Notes: generated by a model not told the origin, from the letters alone. A stretch of DNA of 64,000 nt from a bacterium D16-56 (GCA_003611875.1 RAYY01000017.1:1-64000); one strand, 5' to 3'; positions 17,060 through 27,243 are shown, numbered from the stretch's first letter. Program-made: numbers and translations.

Positions 17060-19114
17060 TCAGCAAATCTCCGCGCCTGACGGCATCGCCTTCTCCGGCA
17101 CCATCAAGCTCAGATTTCCCTCCCTATCCTCTGCGCAGAGCAGCATTCCCTCTGACATAATTCCCGCTAACTTGGCCGGCTTTAGATTCACCACCACCAT
17201 GACCTTCTTGCCTATCATCTCCTCCGGCTTGTAATAAGCCTTGATTCCGCTGACAATCTGGCGTACCTGACTTCCGATCTTTACCTGGGAGCAAAGAAGC
17301 TTTCTGGACTTTTTCACTTCCTCACAGGCAATGATCTCGCCTACCTGAAACTGCAGCTTGGCAAAATCATCATAAGTGATCTCCGGCTTGGCCTCTATAT
17401 CCATTTCACCTTCCGTGCTTCCCTTCTTGTCGTCAGCCGGTTCTGCCTCCTGCCCGGCAGCAGCTTTTTCCTTTAAACCGCTTTCCTTGGAAGCTCCTTC
17501 TGTATCCTCGCTCCCTTCTGCAGCGTACATTGCCTCTACCTTTTTCAGGACCTCTTTGATATCCATGCGGGCAAACAAAATCTCCGGCTTCTCTGTCACC
17601 TTACTACCTGACGGATATTTCCCAAATACACCCATCTGGTCCAGCTGCCTCTTGGAAGCATTTAACTGAGACAGAATTCTGGCTGAAGTGTCCGGCATAA
17701 AGGACTCCAGCAAAGAGCCGCCGATAACAATGGCTTCCACCAGATTATAGAGTACCGTAGCCAGCCTGTCCTTCTGGGCATCGTCCTTTGCCAGAGCCCA
17801 GGGCATGGTCTCGTCGATGTATTTATTGCAGCGGCGGAATATATTAAAGATCTCCCCAATGGCATCTGCTACCCGAAGCTCATTCATCTTGACGTCGGTC
17901 TTCTTTACTGCCTCCAGCACTACGTTCTTCAGTTCCTGGTCTACTTCTGTCTCTACTCCGCCATTGCGCACTTCACCGCCAAAATACTTGTTAGACATGG
18001 ATACGGTCCGATTCACCAGGTTTCCCAGAATATTGGCCAAATCCGAGTTGAGCCGCTCTACCATCAGCTCCCAGGAGATTACCCCGTCATTGTCAAAGGG
18101 CATCTCATGAAGCACAAAATAACGCACTGCATCCACGCCGAAAAAGTCAACCAAGGTATCTGCATAAAGGACATTTCCCTTGGACTTGCTCATCTTGCCG
18201 TCTCCCTGAAGCAGCCAGGGATGACCAAATACCTGCTTAGGCAAAGGAATATCTAAAGCCATAAGGAAAATGGGCCAGTAAATCGTATGGAACCGGATAA
18301 TATCTTTTCCGATTAGGTGCAGATCCGCAGGCCAATATTTTCCGAACAGATCTCCATGGTTCCCCTCGCAGTCATAGCCCAGCCCGGTAATGTAGTTGGT
18401 CAGCGCATCCAGCCATACATAAGTCACATGTCTTGGATCAAAGCTTACCGGAATACTCCAGGTAAAAGAGGTTCTTGACACACACAGATCCTGCAGGCCA
18501 GGCAGAAGGAAGTTATTCATCATTTCATTTTTTCTGGCCACCGGCTGAATGAACTCCGGGTGTGTATGAATATGTTCGATCAGACGGTCTGCATATTTGC
18601 TCATTTTGAAGAAATATGCCTCCTCCTTCGCCGGCTGTACCTCCCGCCCGCAGTCCGGACACTTTCCGTCTACTAGCTGAGATTCCGTGAAAAAGGATTC
18701 ACAGGGAGTACAGTAAAGTCCCTCATAATATCCTTTATAAATATCTCCCTGATCATACAGCTTTTTGAAAATCTTCTGCACCTGAACCTGGTGATCCGGA
18801 TCCGTGGTCCGGATAAACTTATCGTAGGATGTGTTCATCAAATCCCAAATACCCTGAATCTGAGCTGCTACCTTGTCCACAAATTCCTGGGGAGCCACTC
18901 CGGCCTCCTTTGCCTTCAGCTCAATCTTCTGACCGTGTTCGTCTGTTCCGGTCTGAAACCGCACATCATACCCCTGCTCCCTTTTAAACCGGGCGATACT
19001 GTCTGCCAGCACAATCTCATAAGTATTGCCGATATGGGGCTTACCGGATGTATAGGCAATGGCAGTGGTAATATAATAGGGCTTTTTACATTTACAATTC
19101 TGTTCCTGACACAT
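17060..19114 (-). CDS. metG: Methionine--tRNA ligase with C-terminal tRNA-binding domain
   Basis: Class I aminoacyl-tRNA synthetase charging tRNA-Met. The HIGH signature appears as KPHIGN near residue 25, the KMSKS loop as KMSKSKGN, and the single-knuckle zinc site as CTPCESFF...CPDCGR. The C-terminal EMAP/Trbp111-like domain (FAKLQFQVGEIIACEEV to the end) gives homodimerisation and tRNA binding. A charged low-complexity linker (about residues 545-590) precedes it. 684 residues. ATG 19114 is preferred because GAGGAGGG lies nine bases upstream; the in-frame start at 19138 lies before that site. Confidence 0.97.
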   Translation of the reverse strand: MCQEQNCKCKKPYYITTAIAYTSGKPHIGNTYEIVLADSIARFKREQGYDVRFQTGTDEHGQKIELKAKEAGVAPQEFVDKVAAQIQGIWDLMNTSYDKFIRTTDPDHQVQVQKIFKKLYDQGDIYKGYYEGLYCTPCESFFTESQLVDGKCPDCGREVQPAKEEAYFFKMSKYADRLIEHIHTHPEFIQPVARKNEMMNNFLLPGLQDLCVSRTSFTWSIPVSFDPRHVTYVWLDALTNYITGLGYDCEGNHGDLFGKYWPADLHLIGKDIIRFHTIYWPIFLMALDIPLPKQVFGHPWLLQGDGKMSKSKGNVLYADTLVDFFGVDAVRYFVLHEMPFDNDGVISWELMVERLNSDLANILGNLVNRTVSMSNKYFGGEVRNGGVETEVDQELKNVVLEAVKKTDVKMNELRVADAIGEIFNIFRRCNKYIDETMPWALAKDDAQKDRLATVLYNLVEAIVIGGSLLESFMPDTSARILSQLNASKRQLDQMGVFGKYPSGSKVTEKPEILFARMDIKEVLKKVEAMYAAEGSEDTEGASKESGLKEKAAAGQEAEPADDKKGSTEGEMDIEAKPEITYDDFAKLQFQVGEIIACEEVKKSRKLLCSQVKIGSQVRQIVSGIKAYYKPEEMIGKKVMVVVNLKPAKLAGIMSEGMLLCAEDREGNLSLMVPEKAMPSGAEIC

Positions 19115-19258
19115 GAGCCAATCCCTCCTCGAAATCATAAGTAAACAAACTATATCATAATCTTACCAAAAACTCAAGGAATCTATGAAACCTTTCCTTG
19201 CCTCCAGGCGTACCATATATTAAAACCTTAAATTTTCCTGAATTTTTTCACATAAGAA

Positions 19259-19288
19259 TTGCCTTTTCCCTATATGATATACTATAAT
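19259..19288 (+). promoter_or_regulatory. Probable sigma-A promoter of mecA
   Basis: TTGCCT and TATAAT separated by 18 bases, about 110 bases before the mecA start. Confidence 0.5.
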
Positions 19289-19397
19289 TAAATTAGGTAA
19301 TTGGGTTTATTTTTAGTTTCTACTGATGATAATCTGGTAAATGTCCTGTTATTTTATTTACCGGATGCTTCACAATGCAAGCAAGGGAGTGATCTTA

Positions 19398-20144
19398 ATG
19401 AAGATAGAACGGATTAACGAAAACCAGATACGATGCACCTTAAGCAGCTTTGATCTGAGTGTCCGCAATCTGAATCTGGGCGAACTGGCATACGGAAGTG
19501 AAAAAGCCCGTAATCTGTTTCGCGAGATGATTCAGAAGGCCTCCAACGAAGTGGGCTTTGACGCGGAGGATATTCCGCTTATGGTAGAAGCCATTCCTCT
19601 TTCCAACGAAAGCGTAATGCTGGTCATCACAAAAATAGAAGACCCGGAGGAGCTGGACACCCGCTTTTCCAAATTCTCTCAGATGGCTGAAGATGATTCT
19701 GACAGTATTTTCGGCGGTATAACCAGTGAATTTCTGGAAGGCGCCGACGGGCTGATCGAGCTGTTAAAGCAGAACATGCCAGGTCTTTCTCAGAACGGCA
19801 CGTCTGCACCGGCTACTCCTCAGGTTGAGGACGATGAAAAAGCCCCTGCTGTCCAGATTCGGATCTACCGTTTCGAGGATTTAGACCAGGTAACAGCAGT
19901 ATCCAAAATTGTGGGACATGTCTACCAGGGAGCCAATACCTTATACAAGAAACCAGATTCTTCCCAATATTATCTGGTTCTTTCCAGCGCTGATACGGAG
20001 CCGCTGGTATTCAGCCGTGTGTGCAATATCCTTGCTGAATACGGAGAGAAGATCCGCCAGCAGACTGCCACGGAAGCCTACTATCAGGAACACTACGAGG
20101 TTATCATTCGGGAGCAGGCCTTACAAAAATTAACACTGGTGTAA
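19398..20144 (+). CDS. mecA: Adaptor protein MecA
   Basis: MecA delivers substrates to the ClpC unfoldase for degradation by ClpP. The N-terminal substrate-binding domain starts MKIERINENQIRCTLS and includes the LGELAYGSEKARNLFREM helix; an acidic linker (about 105-145) leads to the C-terminal ClpC-binding domain (IRIYRFEDLDQVTAVSKIV). 248 residues. ATG 19398 has GGGAG eight bases upstream; the longer frame to 19341 has none. Terminator downstream. Confidence 0.92.
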   Translation: MKIERINENQIRCTLSSFDLSVRNLNLGELAYGSEKARNLFREMIQKASNEVGFDAEDIPLMVEAIPLSNESVMLVITKIEDPEELDTRFSKFSQMAEDDSDSIFGGITSEFLEGADGLIELLKQNMPGLSQNGTSAPATPQVEDDEKAPAVQIRIYRFEDLDQVTAVSKIVGHVYQGANTLYKKPDSSQYYLVLSSADTEPLVFSRVCNILAEYGEKIRQQTATEAYYQEHYEVIIREQALQKLTLV

Positions 20145-20175
20145 AATCACAGATTTCATCCAAACAGCCAAAAAC

Positions 20176-20217
20176 AGAGAGAATGTCCCATATTGCATGG
20201 ACACTCTCTCTATTTTC
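20176..20217 (+). terminator. Terminator after mecA
   Basis: AGAGAGAATGTCC pairs with GGACACTCTCTCT (two internal mismatches) across CATATTGCAT, then ATTTTC. Confidence 0.7.
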
Positions 20218-20298
20218 ACTAGAACATGTCTGAAAACTGCTTCCTACAGTTCCTCTGGTGATTCCAGGCTGCTGGTCTTCCTTTTTTCGAAATGGCCT

Positions 20299-20502
20299 TT
20301 ACGCTCTTTCTGCCAGCACCTCGTTGATTCCCGATACCAGTGTATCACAGTCAATCCCATGGACCATGCAGGCTTCCTCCAGCGTCTCACCCTGAGCGGA
20401 CGGACAGCCAAGGCAGTGCATGCCGGCGCGCATCAGCATAGGTGCAATCAGCTCATGAGTCTGAACCAGATCTCCAATCAACATATCCTTACTGATCTGC
20501 AT
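20299..20502 (-). CDS. DUF1858 disulfide-redox-type protein
   Basis: A 67-residue protein beginning [20 protein letters not shown], containing the [19 protein letters not shown] block that marks the DUF1858 / hybrid-cluster-protein-associated redox domain. Two cysteines in CLGC and one in EEAC could act in redox or metal binding; the true role is unknown. GGAGGAA precedes the start. It is a monocistronic unit divergent from the formate-lyase operon. Confidence 0.9.
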   Translation of the reverse strand: MQISKDMLIGDLVQTHELIAPMLMRAGMHCLGCPSAQGETLEEACMVHGIDCDTLVSGINEVLAERA

Positions 20503-20768
20503 TGAAAGTTCCTCCTTTTTGTATACTTTTCTTAAACATACGCCCCAGAATTTCCCATTGTAAATAAAACCAATTCTGAAACTGGGTTCAGGTCTACTAT
20601 AATATATTTTTTACTGGTTGGCAAGCCATAAAAAATCCACTTATTTGTAAACCCTCTCTTTTTTCCCTCCTTGACGATTAATTGCCCCGCTTCTATAATC
20701 TTCGATACAGCAAAGCAACTGAAAACAATTCCTGTAAACCATCATTACTGTGTGAGGAGGCAGCAATT

Positions 20769-22886
20769 ATGAAACAAGAATGGAGATTCTTTCAACCTGG
20801 CGAATGGGAGCGGGAGATTAATGTCCGCAGCTTTATCCAGAAAAACTATACCCCCTATGACGGCGACGAGTCATTCCTTGCAGGCGCCTCAGAAAGCACG
20901 AAAAAGCTGTGGGAGCAGGTTATGGAATTGTCCCGCCAGGAACAAGCTGCCGGAGGTGTACTGGATATGGATACGAAAATCATTTCCACCATTACCTCCC
21001 ATGGCCCCGGCTACCTGGACAAAGAAAAAGAAACCATAGTCGGCTTTCAGACCGACAAACCTTTCAAACGTTCCCTGCAGCCTTACGGCGGCATTCGAAT
21101 GGCAGAAAAAGCCTGTGCTGATAATGGTTATAAGGTAGACCCGGAAATCAGCGAATTTTTCACTACCCACAGAAAGACCCACAATGCGGGAGTTTTTGAT
21201 GCCTATACACCGGAAATGCGTGCCTGCCGTTCCAGCCATATTATCACCGGGCTACCGGATGCTTATGGGCGCGGACGAATCATCGGAGATTACCGGCGTG
21301 TGGCACTATATGGGGTGGACCGTCTGATCGGGGACAAGGAAGAACAGAAAATGACTACCCGCAGCACCATGTATTCCCACATTATCCGGATCCGGGAGGA
21401 GCTGTCTGAACAGATCCGCGCCCTAAAGGAGCTGAAAGAGCTGGGCAGGATCTACGGCTTTGATATTTCACGGCCTGCTGCCAATGTACAAGAGGCGATT
21501 CAGTGGACCTATTTTGCTTATCTTGCCGCAGTCAAAGAACAAAACGGGGCTGCCATGTCCTTAGGACGCACCTCCACATTCCTGGACATTTATGCAGAGC
21601 GGGACTTAAAAAACGGCATCTTTACGGAAAAACAGATCCAGGAATTTGTAGATCATTTCGTCATGAAGCTGCGCCTGGTAAAGTTTGCCCGCACTCCGGA
21701 ATACAATGCACTTTTTTCCGGTGATCCTACCTGGGTCACAGAATCTATTGGCGGTGTAGGTATTGACGGACGGCATCTGGTGACAAAAATGTCTTTCCGT
21801 TTTCTTCACACCCTGACAAATCTCGGCACTGCCCCGGAACCTAACCTGACTGTCCTTTGGTCTGTGCGGCTTCCTGAAAACTTTAAACGATTCTGCGCCC
21901 GCACCTCCATTGAATCATCTTCCATTCAGTATGAGAATGATGACCTGATGCGGGAATCCCATGGCGATGACTACGCCATTGCCTGCTGTGTATCTTCTAT
22001 GCGGATCGGAAAAGAAATGCAGTTCTTCGGCGCCCGGGCCAACCTGGCCAAGTGCCTTCTGTATGCCATTAACGGCGGCGTGGATGAAATCAGCAAAAAA
22101 CAGGTTGGACCTAAATTCCGACCTATTACCTCCGAATATTTGGATTATGATCAGGTTATGGAACGCTATCACGATATGATGAAATGGCTGGCCGGCGTCT
22201 ATGTAAACAGTCTGAACATTATCCACTATATGCATGATAAATACAGCTATGAGCGGCTGCAGATGGCGCTTCACGATATGAACGTAACTCGTTGGTTTGC
22301 CACAGGTGTGGCCGGTCTTTCTGTAGTGGCAGATTCACTGTCTGCTATCAAATATGCCAAGGTGCGCACGGTTCGGGATGAAAACGGAATCGTTGTGGAT
22401 TATGAGATAGAGGGAGATTTTCCCAAATATGGAAATGACGATGACCGGGTAGATCAGATTGCAGTGGAAATCGTCCACTCTTTCATGAACTATATTAAGC
22501 AGAACCATTGCTATCGCGACGGAATTCCAACAACCTCCATCTTGACCATTACCTCCAATGTAGTGTATGGTAAAGCTACCGGATCCACTCCAGACGGAAG
22601 GAAAGCCGGCCAGGCATTTGCACCAGGAGCTAATCCCATGCATACACGGGATTCCCGCGGAGCCATTTCCTCCCTTGCCTCTGTGGCAAAGCTGCCCTTT
22701 ACAGACGCACAGGACGGTATTTCCAACACCTTCTCCATCATTCCGGGTGCTCTGGGAAAAGAAGATCAGCTCTTTATGGGCGACCTGGACCTGGATTTGA
22801 ATCCAGATGGAAGTATGGAGCTGGAATGCGGCTATAACAAATCTTGTTCTATCCCCAATCTAATGGTTGGGTTAGATCGTAAGTAA
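20769..22886 (+). CDS. pflB: Pyruvate formate-lyase catalytic protein lacking the glycyl-radical domain
   Basis: Pyruvate formate-lyase turns pyruvate and CoA into acetyl-CoA and formate by a glycyl radical. This 705-residue protein carries the whole barrel, including the adjacent catalytic cysteines Cys406-Cys407 in [34 protein letters not shown] and FAPGANPMH. It aligns with ordinary PflB until [14 protein letters not shown], then ends in its own tail with two cysteines ([14 protein letters not shown]) and a stop. The C-terminal domain with the radical glycine is missing and is encoded by the next gene. TGAGGAGG before ATG 20769 supports the start; the in-frame extension upstream is not coding-like. 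Inference: two polypeptides form one enzyme. Confidence 0.93.
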   Translation: MKQEWRFFQPGEWEREINVRSFIQKNYTPYDGDESFLAGASESTKKLWEQVMELSRQEQAAGGVLDMDTKIISTITSHGPGYLDKEKETIVGFQTDKPFKRSLQPYGGIRMAEKACADNGYKVDPEISEFFTTHRKTHNAGVFDAYTPEMRACRSSHIITGLPDAYGRGRIIGDYRRVALYGVDRLIGDKEEQKMTTRSTMYSHIIRIREELSEQIRALKELKELGRIYGFDISRPAANVQEAIQWTYFAYLAAVKEQNGAAMSLGRTSTFLDIYAERDLKNGIFTEKQIQEFVDHFVMKLRLVKFARTPEYNALFSGDPTWVTESIGGVGIDGRHLVTKMSFRFLHTLTNLGTAPEPNLTVLWSVRLPENFKRFCARTSIESSSIQYENDDLMRESHGDDYAIACCVSSMRIGKEMQFFGARANLAKCLLYAINGGVDEISKKQVGPKFRPITSEYLDYDQVMERYHDMMKWLAGVYVNSLNIIHYMHDKYSYERLQMALHDMNVTRWFATGVAGLSVVADSLSAIKYAKVRTVRDENGIVVDYEIEGDFPKYGNDDDRVDQIAVEIVHSFMNYIKQNHCYRDGIPTTSILTITSNVVYGKATGSTPDGRKAGQAFAPGANPMHTRDSRGAISSLASVAKLPFTDAQDGISNTFSIIPGALGKEDQLFMGDLDLDLNPDGSMELECGYNKSCSIPNLMVGLDRK

Positions 22887-22914
22887 ATAGAATTTATATT
22901 AGGAGGACGTTCAT

Positions 22915-23163
22915 ATGACTCATGCAAATGAAGCTCAGGTTGATAATCTGGTATCTCTGCTGGATGGATATACAGAAAAAGGCGGACACCATCTGAATGT
23001 AAATGTTTTTTCCAAAGAAACCCTGCTGGATGCCCAGGCTCATCCTGAAAAGTACCCTCAGCTTACAGTCCGTGTATCCGGCTATGCGGTAAACTTCAAT
23101 AAGCTTACCAAGGAACAGCAGGATGAAGTCATTTCCCGCACCTTCCATGGCGCTATGGGTTAA
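22915..23163 (+). CDS. Stand-alone glycyl-radical domain of pyruvate formate-lyase
   Basis: An 82-residue protein equal to the missing C-terminus of Pfl[21 protein letters not shown] aligns with the usual GLMDGYF...HLNVNV, and RVSGYAV holds the radical glycine (Gly56), followed by [18 protein letters not shown]. It has its own perfect AGGAGG ribosome site seven bases before ATG 22915 and a 28-base gap after the large gene, so this is a designed split, not a frameshift. It resembles GrcA/YfiD, the spare radical domain that rescues damaged PflB in enterobacteria, but here it appears to be the only copy. pflA follows at 40 bases. Confidence 0.92.
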   Translation: MTHANEAQVDNLVSLLDGYTEKGGHHLNVNVFSKETLLDAQAHPEKYPQLTVRVSGYAVNFNKLTKEQQDEVISRTFHGAMG

Positions 23164-23203
23164 AATAAAGTAAACATCAATCATATAAACCGGAGGTTAG
23201 CAA

Positions 23204-23980
23204 ATGACAGGACGAATCCACTCTATCGAAAGCTTCGGCACTGTAGACGGCCCGGGTGTCCGCCTGGTCGTATTTTTGCAAGGCTGCCCTATGCGGTGTC
23301 TTTACTGTCATAATCCGGACACCTGGAAAATAAACGGCGGCACCGAAATGTCCGTAGATGAGATTCTGGCTCAGTATGAAAAAAATCATGTCTTTTATGA
23401 AAAAGGCGGCATTACCGTTACCGGCGGAGACCCTCTGGTACAGATCACCTTTGTAACTGAGCTTTTTGAAGCGGCAAAATCACGCGGGATTCACACCTGT
23501 CTGGATACCTCCGGCATTCTTTTTCGTCCTGAATCGCCGGAGCTTGTCCGGCAGTTCGATCGTCTGACTGCTGTGACAGATCTGGTTCTTCTGGACATTA
23601 AACACATTGACCCAAGGGCTCACATAGAGCTGACCGGGCAAAAGCTGGACTTTGTTCTTGCCTTTGCCCGGTATCTGGACAAAAGATCCGTCTCTGTATG
23701 GATACGTCATGTAGTAGTTCCAGGCATTACCTATAAGCAGGATCTTTTGTACAAACTGGGACGCTTTATCGGGACTCTTCACAATGTAAAAGCCCTGGAT
23801 GTGCTGCCCTATCATGACATGGGTAAAGTGAAATATAAAAACCTGGGTATTCCCTACCCTTTAGAAAAGGTCAAGCCTCTGAGCAAGGACAAAGCCCTGG
23901 CCGCCCGCCAGATTATTCTTGCCGGTATCCGCGACCAAAGAGCCGGCATCCCAGATCCAGCCCCTCTGTCATCCCATTAA
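23204..23980 (+). CDS. pflA: Pyruvate formate-lyase activating enzyme
   Basis: Radical SAM enzyme that abstracts hydrogen from the glycyl-radical protein's Gly. The CxxxCxxC cluster motif reads CPMRCLYC near residue 30; GGITVTGGDPL is the SAM-binding GGE-like motif, and DLVLLDIKHID and HVVVPGIT are further family blocks. 258 residues, normal. GGAGGTTAGC before ATG. Operon with both pyruvate formate-lyase genes; a terminator follows. Confidence 0.95.
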   Translation: MTGRIHSIESFGTVDGPGVRLVVFLQGCPMRCLYCHNPDTWKINGGTEMSVDEILAQYEKNHVFYEKGGITVTGGDPLVQITFVTELFEAAKSRGIHTCLDTSGILFRPESPELVRQFDRLTAVTDLVLLDIKHIDPRAHIELTGQKLDFVLAFARYLDKRSVSVWIRHVVVPGITYKQDLLYKLGRFIGTLHNVKALDVLPYHDMGKVKYKNLGIPYPLEKVKPLSKDKALAARQIILAGIRDQRAGIPDPAPLSSH

Positions 23981-23989
23981 TTATCCCCT

Positions 23990-24025
23990 TTGCCGCTCTG
24001 TTCCAGCGGCAATTTTGTTTTGTAT
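23990..24025 (+). terminator. Terminator of the pfl operon
   Basis: TTGCCGCT and AGCGGCAA arms around CTGTTCC, then TTTTGTTTTGT. Confidence 0.8.
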
Positions 24026-24057
24026 TCTTTTTTATCCAATTGTACAGTGATTTCCAC

Positions 24058-24305
<248 letters not shown>

Positions 24306-24328
24306 TTATTTTTCAGACAGCTACATAG

Positions 24329-24366
24329 ATGCCTCTTCCACGATAAGTGGAAGAGGCATTTCTTTA
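24329..24366 (+). terminator. Terminator after ferredoxin
   Basis: Perfect arms ATGCCTCTTCCAC and GTGGAAGAGGCAT around GATAA, then TTTCTTT. Confidence 0.9.
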
Positions 24367-24449
24367 CGAAAGCCCTGCCTGCCATGTCCGCATATTCCGG
24401 CCATACTAACGTTTCTGTCGATTTCTCTGCCATAATAAGGAGGACCTTT

Positions 24450-25187
24450 ATGTCATCAAAAAAATCATCACAAAAACCCCTGATAGCCCTTACCCCTTAC
24501 CACAATACGGAAAAAGACGAACCCTACATGCGTCCGGCCTACTTAAAGGCTATCCGCACAGTCGGCGGAACCCCGATTATCCTTCCCCTGGATTTGGAGC
24601 AGGAAGAACTGGAACGCTTTACTGCGATGTTTGATGGCTTTCTCTTTACCGGAGGCCCGGATCTCCATCCCTTTCATTTTGGAGAAGAAACCCAGCTTCA
24701 CTGCGGCAATGTATCTCCCAAGCGGGATCGACTGGAGCTGGAACTGCTTAAGCTTGTCATTCAAGCCAAAAAACCGGTTCTCGGCATATGCCGCGGCATC
24801 CAGCTAATCAATATATGCCTGGGCGGAGACATTTACCAAGACCTCCCCAGTCAGTTTTCTGAGGACTTTCCGGTTGCCCACACACAGCCCTTTTCTTACG
24901 AAATCCCCTCCCACACCGTTACAATAGTCCCAGATACCCTTTTATCTCGGATTGCAGGCATTCCTGCGATTCAAGTCAACAGTATGCATCATCAGGCAAT
25001 CCGCCGTCTGGCGCCCGGCCTTACGGCCTCAGGGCTTGCCCCCCATGGCTTGACCGAGTGTGTGGAAATGCAGGGATATCCTACGTTCTTTCTAGGTGTA
25101 CAGTGGCATCCTGAGTATCTGTGGGAACAGGATGAGACGGCAAAAAGGATCTTTTCTGAGTTTGTAAAAGCCGCCCGGCAGCATTAA
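24450..25187 (+). CDS. Gamma-glutamyl-gamma-aminobutyrate hydrolase-like class I amidotransferase
   Basis: Peptidase C26 family enzyme that cleaves gamma-glutamyl amides. Nucleophile cysteine in LGICRGIQLIN, the catalytic His in VQWHPEY, the conserved FDGFLFTGGPDLHP strand and NSMHHQAI are all present. 245 residues. AAGGAGG seven bases before ATG 24450 decides the start. The exact substrate (glutamylated putrescine or another glutamyl compound) cannot be told; no polyamine catabolic genes are nearby. Its 3' end overlaps the convergent pyridoxal kinase gene by four bases. Confidence 0.9.
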   Translation: MSSKKSSQKPLIALTPYHNTEKDEPYMRPAYLKAIRTVGGTPIILPLDLEQEELERFTAMFDGFLFTGGPDLHPFHFGEETQLHCGNVSPKRDRLELELLKLVIQAKKPVLGICRGIQLINICLGGDIYQDLPSQFSEDFPVAHTQPFSYEIPSHTVTIVPDTLLSRIAGIPAIQVNSMHHQAIRRLAPGLTASGLAPHGLTECVEMQGYPTFFLGVQWHPEYLWEQDETAKRIFSEFVKAARQH

Positions 25188-26062
25188 CCGTCTCCTGTAT
25201 GTGACAGTGTTTCCCAATACTGCTCCAAAAGAATCCCCTTATACTCCTTTAAATGTCCCTGGCTCTGCAAAATCAATTCGGACAAAGCCTTGACTGCCCT
25301 CTGAACCGCCTCCGCAAGCGGCTTTCCTGCCAGCAGCTCTCCCGTTACCATAGCAGAAAAAATATCCCCGCTTCCTGCTACCCGCACCGGAAGGTAATCA
25401 TATGGCACCCGAAAATACTCCTGCCGAATATGATCATATCCATATACCAAATGTATTTTTTTCCCTGTCCCCTGTTCCCCTTCCTCTGCTACCTTTTCTA
25501 CTGCACTGGTAATCACTACAGATTTGCCTGATATCGCCCTCAGGCCATCTGTTAATTCCCGAAGCTCCGCCTGGGTGCCATACTCCTGCCCTGGGCGGAG
25601 CCCTGTAAGAAAAGATGCCTCCGTTATATTTGGAACCATCACATCCGCATAGGCCACCAGCTTCTTCATGGCAAGCACTCTCTCCCGCCCGATTCCATTG
25701 TACAGCTTTCCTCCATCTGCCATAATGGGATCCACCACAACCAACGGCGGCTTTTCCAGACCTTCCTTCAGTTCTTCAATATATGTCCCTATCAGCTCTG
25801 CCTGTTCCTCTGACACAATAAAGCCTGTACAGACACAATCTGCCTTAAACCCCAGCTCTTTCCACACCAGAAGAGTATCCCTCATATAATCGGTCAGCTC
25901 CTGAATGCGGAACTTTCCATAATCTAAAGTATTGGAAACTACTGCTGTGGGAAGCTGAAACGTATAATGCCCCATCCGTGACAAAATAGGCACCATGGCT
26001 GCCAAAGCCACCTTCCCATATCCCGGCAGATCATTGATCAATAAAATATTCTTTCCCTCCAA
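25184..26062 (-). CDS. Pyridoxamine/pyridoxal kinase
   Basis: Ribokinase-fold kinase that phosphorylates B6 vitamers. Starts MEGKNILLINDLPGYGKVAL; FQLPTAVVSNTLDYG is the substrate loop, VVDPIMADGGKLYNG the metal/phosphate region, VPNITEASFLTG the common block, and GSGDIFSAMVTGEL the anion-hole GxGD motif with the catalytic Asp. 292 residues. It follows the tyrosine phosphatase gene by two bases on the same strand, so they form an operon. Confidence 0.9.
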   Translation of the reverse strand: MEGKNILLINDLPGYGKVALAAMVPILSRMGHYTFQLPTAVVSNTLDYGKFRIQELTDYMRDTLLVWKELGFKADCVCTGFIVSEEQAELIGTYIEELKEGLEKPPLVVVDPIMADGGKLYNGIGRERVLAMKKLVAYADVMVPNITEASFLTGLRPGQEYGTQAELRELTDGLRAISGKSVVITSAVEKVAEEGEQGTGKKIHLVYGYDHIRQEYFRVPYDYLPVRVAGSGDIFSAMVTGELLAGKPLAEAVQRAVKALSELILQSQGHLKEYKGILLEQYWETLSHTGDG

Positions 26063-26064
26063 TG

Positions 26065-26550
26065 CTACCTGCTTCTCCTCTCTGCTGGAATCAATCCCTT
26101 CTCCCTTAAAATATCCATCAGCCCCTCACATCCTGCTGTCACATCCTGATAAGTGGTCTCAAAATCTCCTGTATACCATGGATCTGCCACATCCCGCCTG
26201 CTTCCTGCAAACGCTAACAGCTTATGAAGCTTTCCTTCCGGATCTCCGCCCAACATCCGCAGCATATTGCGCATGTTCCATTCATCCATTCCAATCAAAT
26301 AATCATATTTGCCATAATCTGATTTCTTAAGCTGGACTGCTGTCTTTCCTACAACACTGATTCCTACCTGCCGCAGCTTTTCCCGTGTACCTCGGTGAAC
26401 AGGATTTCCAATTTCTTCTGTGCTGGTGGCCGCGGAAGCGATCTCAAACTGATCGGCTAAGCCTGCTTTTTTTACCATGTCTTTTAGGACAAATTCTGCC
26501 ATTGGGCTTCTGCATATATTGCCGTGGCAAATAAAAAGTATTTTAATCAT
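26065..26550 (-). CDS. Low-molecular-weight protein tyrosine phosphatase
   Basis: Cytosolic phosphatase of the Wzb/Etp type. The CxxxxxR loop is Cys8-Arg14 (CHGNICRS), and the general acid lies in VADPWYTGDF. 161 residues from ATG 26550, which has AAGGAG nine bases upstream; the frame extends to 26589 but without a ribosome site. First gene of a two-gene operon with the pyridoxal kinase. Confidence 0.93.
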   Translation of the reverse strand: MIKILFICHGNICRSPMAEFVLKDMVKKAGLADQFEIASAATSTEEIGNPVHRGTREKLRQVGISVVGKTAVQLKKSDYGKYDYLIGMDEWNMRNMLRMLGGDPEGKLHKLLAFAGSRRDVADPWYTGDFETTYQDVTAGCEGLMDILREKGLIPAERRSR

Positions 26551-26699
26551 TTTTCTATAACTCCTTATATATCCTGTATTTCTTCTCAAATGCTTGATTT
26601 TGCTGGGTTTTCGGACTATTCCGAAATTCTATGTTTCCAAAGCATTTTCTCAAATCGTTTCATACTTTCTCATATTTGCCCCTGCAAAATTGGCAAATA

Positions 26700-26737
26700 C
26701 GTTGGTAAAGTAAGCGGATTTACCAACGAGCTTTTTT
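26700..26737. terminator. Hairpin at the island edge
   Basis: CGTTGGTAAA and TTTACCAACG around GTAAGCGGA, with CTTTTTT on the plus-strand side. It marks the border between the chromosomal tyrosine phosphatase gene and the element debris to the right. Confidence 0.6.
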
Positions 26738-26918
26738 AAGAGTTCGCTACTCGCTGCAGTTCTTCCTTCGCATCATCATAGTTCACATGGGTATAGGTAT
26801 TCCATGTTACGCTGATATCCGCCATCTGAAGTGCCGGTCTGAGAACACCACGGGATGTGAATTCCGGTTTCGGCTCATGAGCCGATTTGTCTGCTATTCT
26901 CTCCAATTTCGTTTTCAT
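26736..26918 (-). pseudogene. C-terminal remnant of a tyrosine recombinase
   Basis: The last 30 residues, ADISVTWNTYTHVNYDDAKEELQRV, match the end of Tn916-type integrases, including the catalytic tyrosine (NTYTH). The catalytic Arg and His boxes are absent and the first half of the frame does not match the family. A dead trace of an integrated element whose body is lost. Confidence 0.65.
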
Positions 26919-27243
26919 CAGTACCTCCGCCCCTGAGTACGGCTGATGTGCCCTCAGAGAGACCGTTATTATGCAGCCCCCTTCCCTCCACCGGAATTAC
27001 CCGGCTTCTTCGGTACTATGAAGCTATCCGACTGCCTGATATCCATTTGGCATCCTCCGTCTCGGCGTTGTCCGCCATACTTGAAAAAACATGAGACATC
27101 AGGCTCTCACCATTTAACTGGATAATCACAATGTAAAGCATGAAAAGCTCTTTGACTTCACAGGCAGTCCTCTCACCTGCTAGACTGCCCGCCCTTCGTC
27201 TGAGCGCACAAATTCGATTTATCGCTGGCTCTATTATACAGCT
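26919..27243. other. Mobile-element debris, no gene
   Basis: No reading frame of note. The segment 26970-27150 and the stretch around 27170-27210 (GCAGTCCTCTCACCTGCTAG) look like the non-coding parts of conjugative transposons of gut Firmicutes, by recall only. Confidence 0.35.

Noticed and set aside
19139-19258. T-box or SAM riboswitch upstream of metG
   Set aside because: No T-box motif (GGTGGNACCGCG) and no riboswitch core could be found in the leader.
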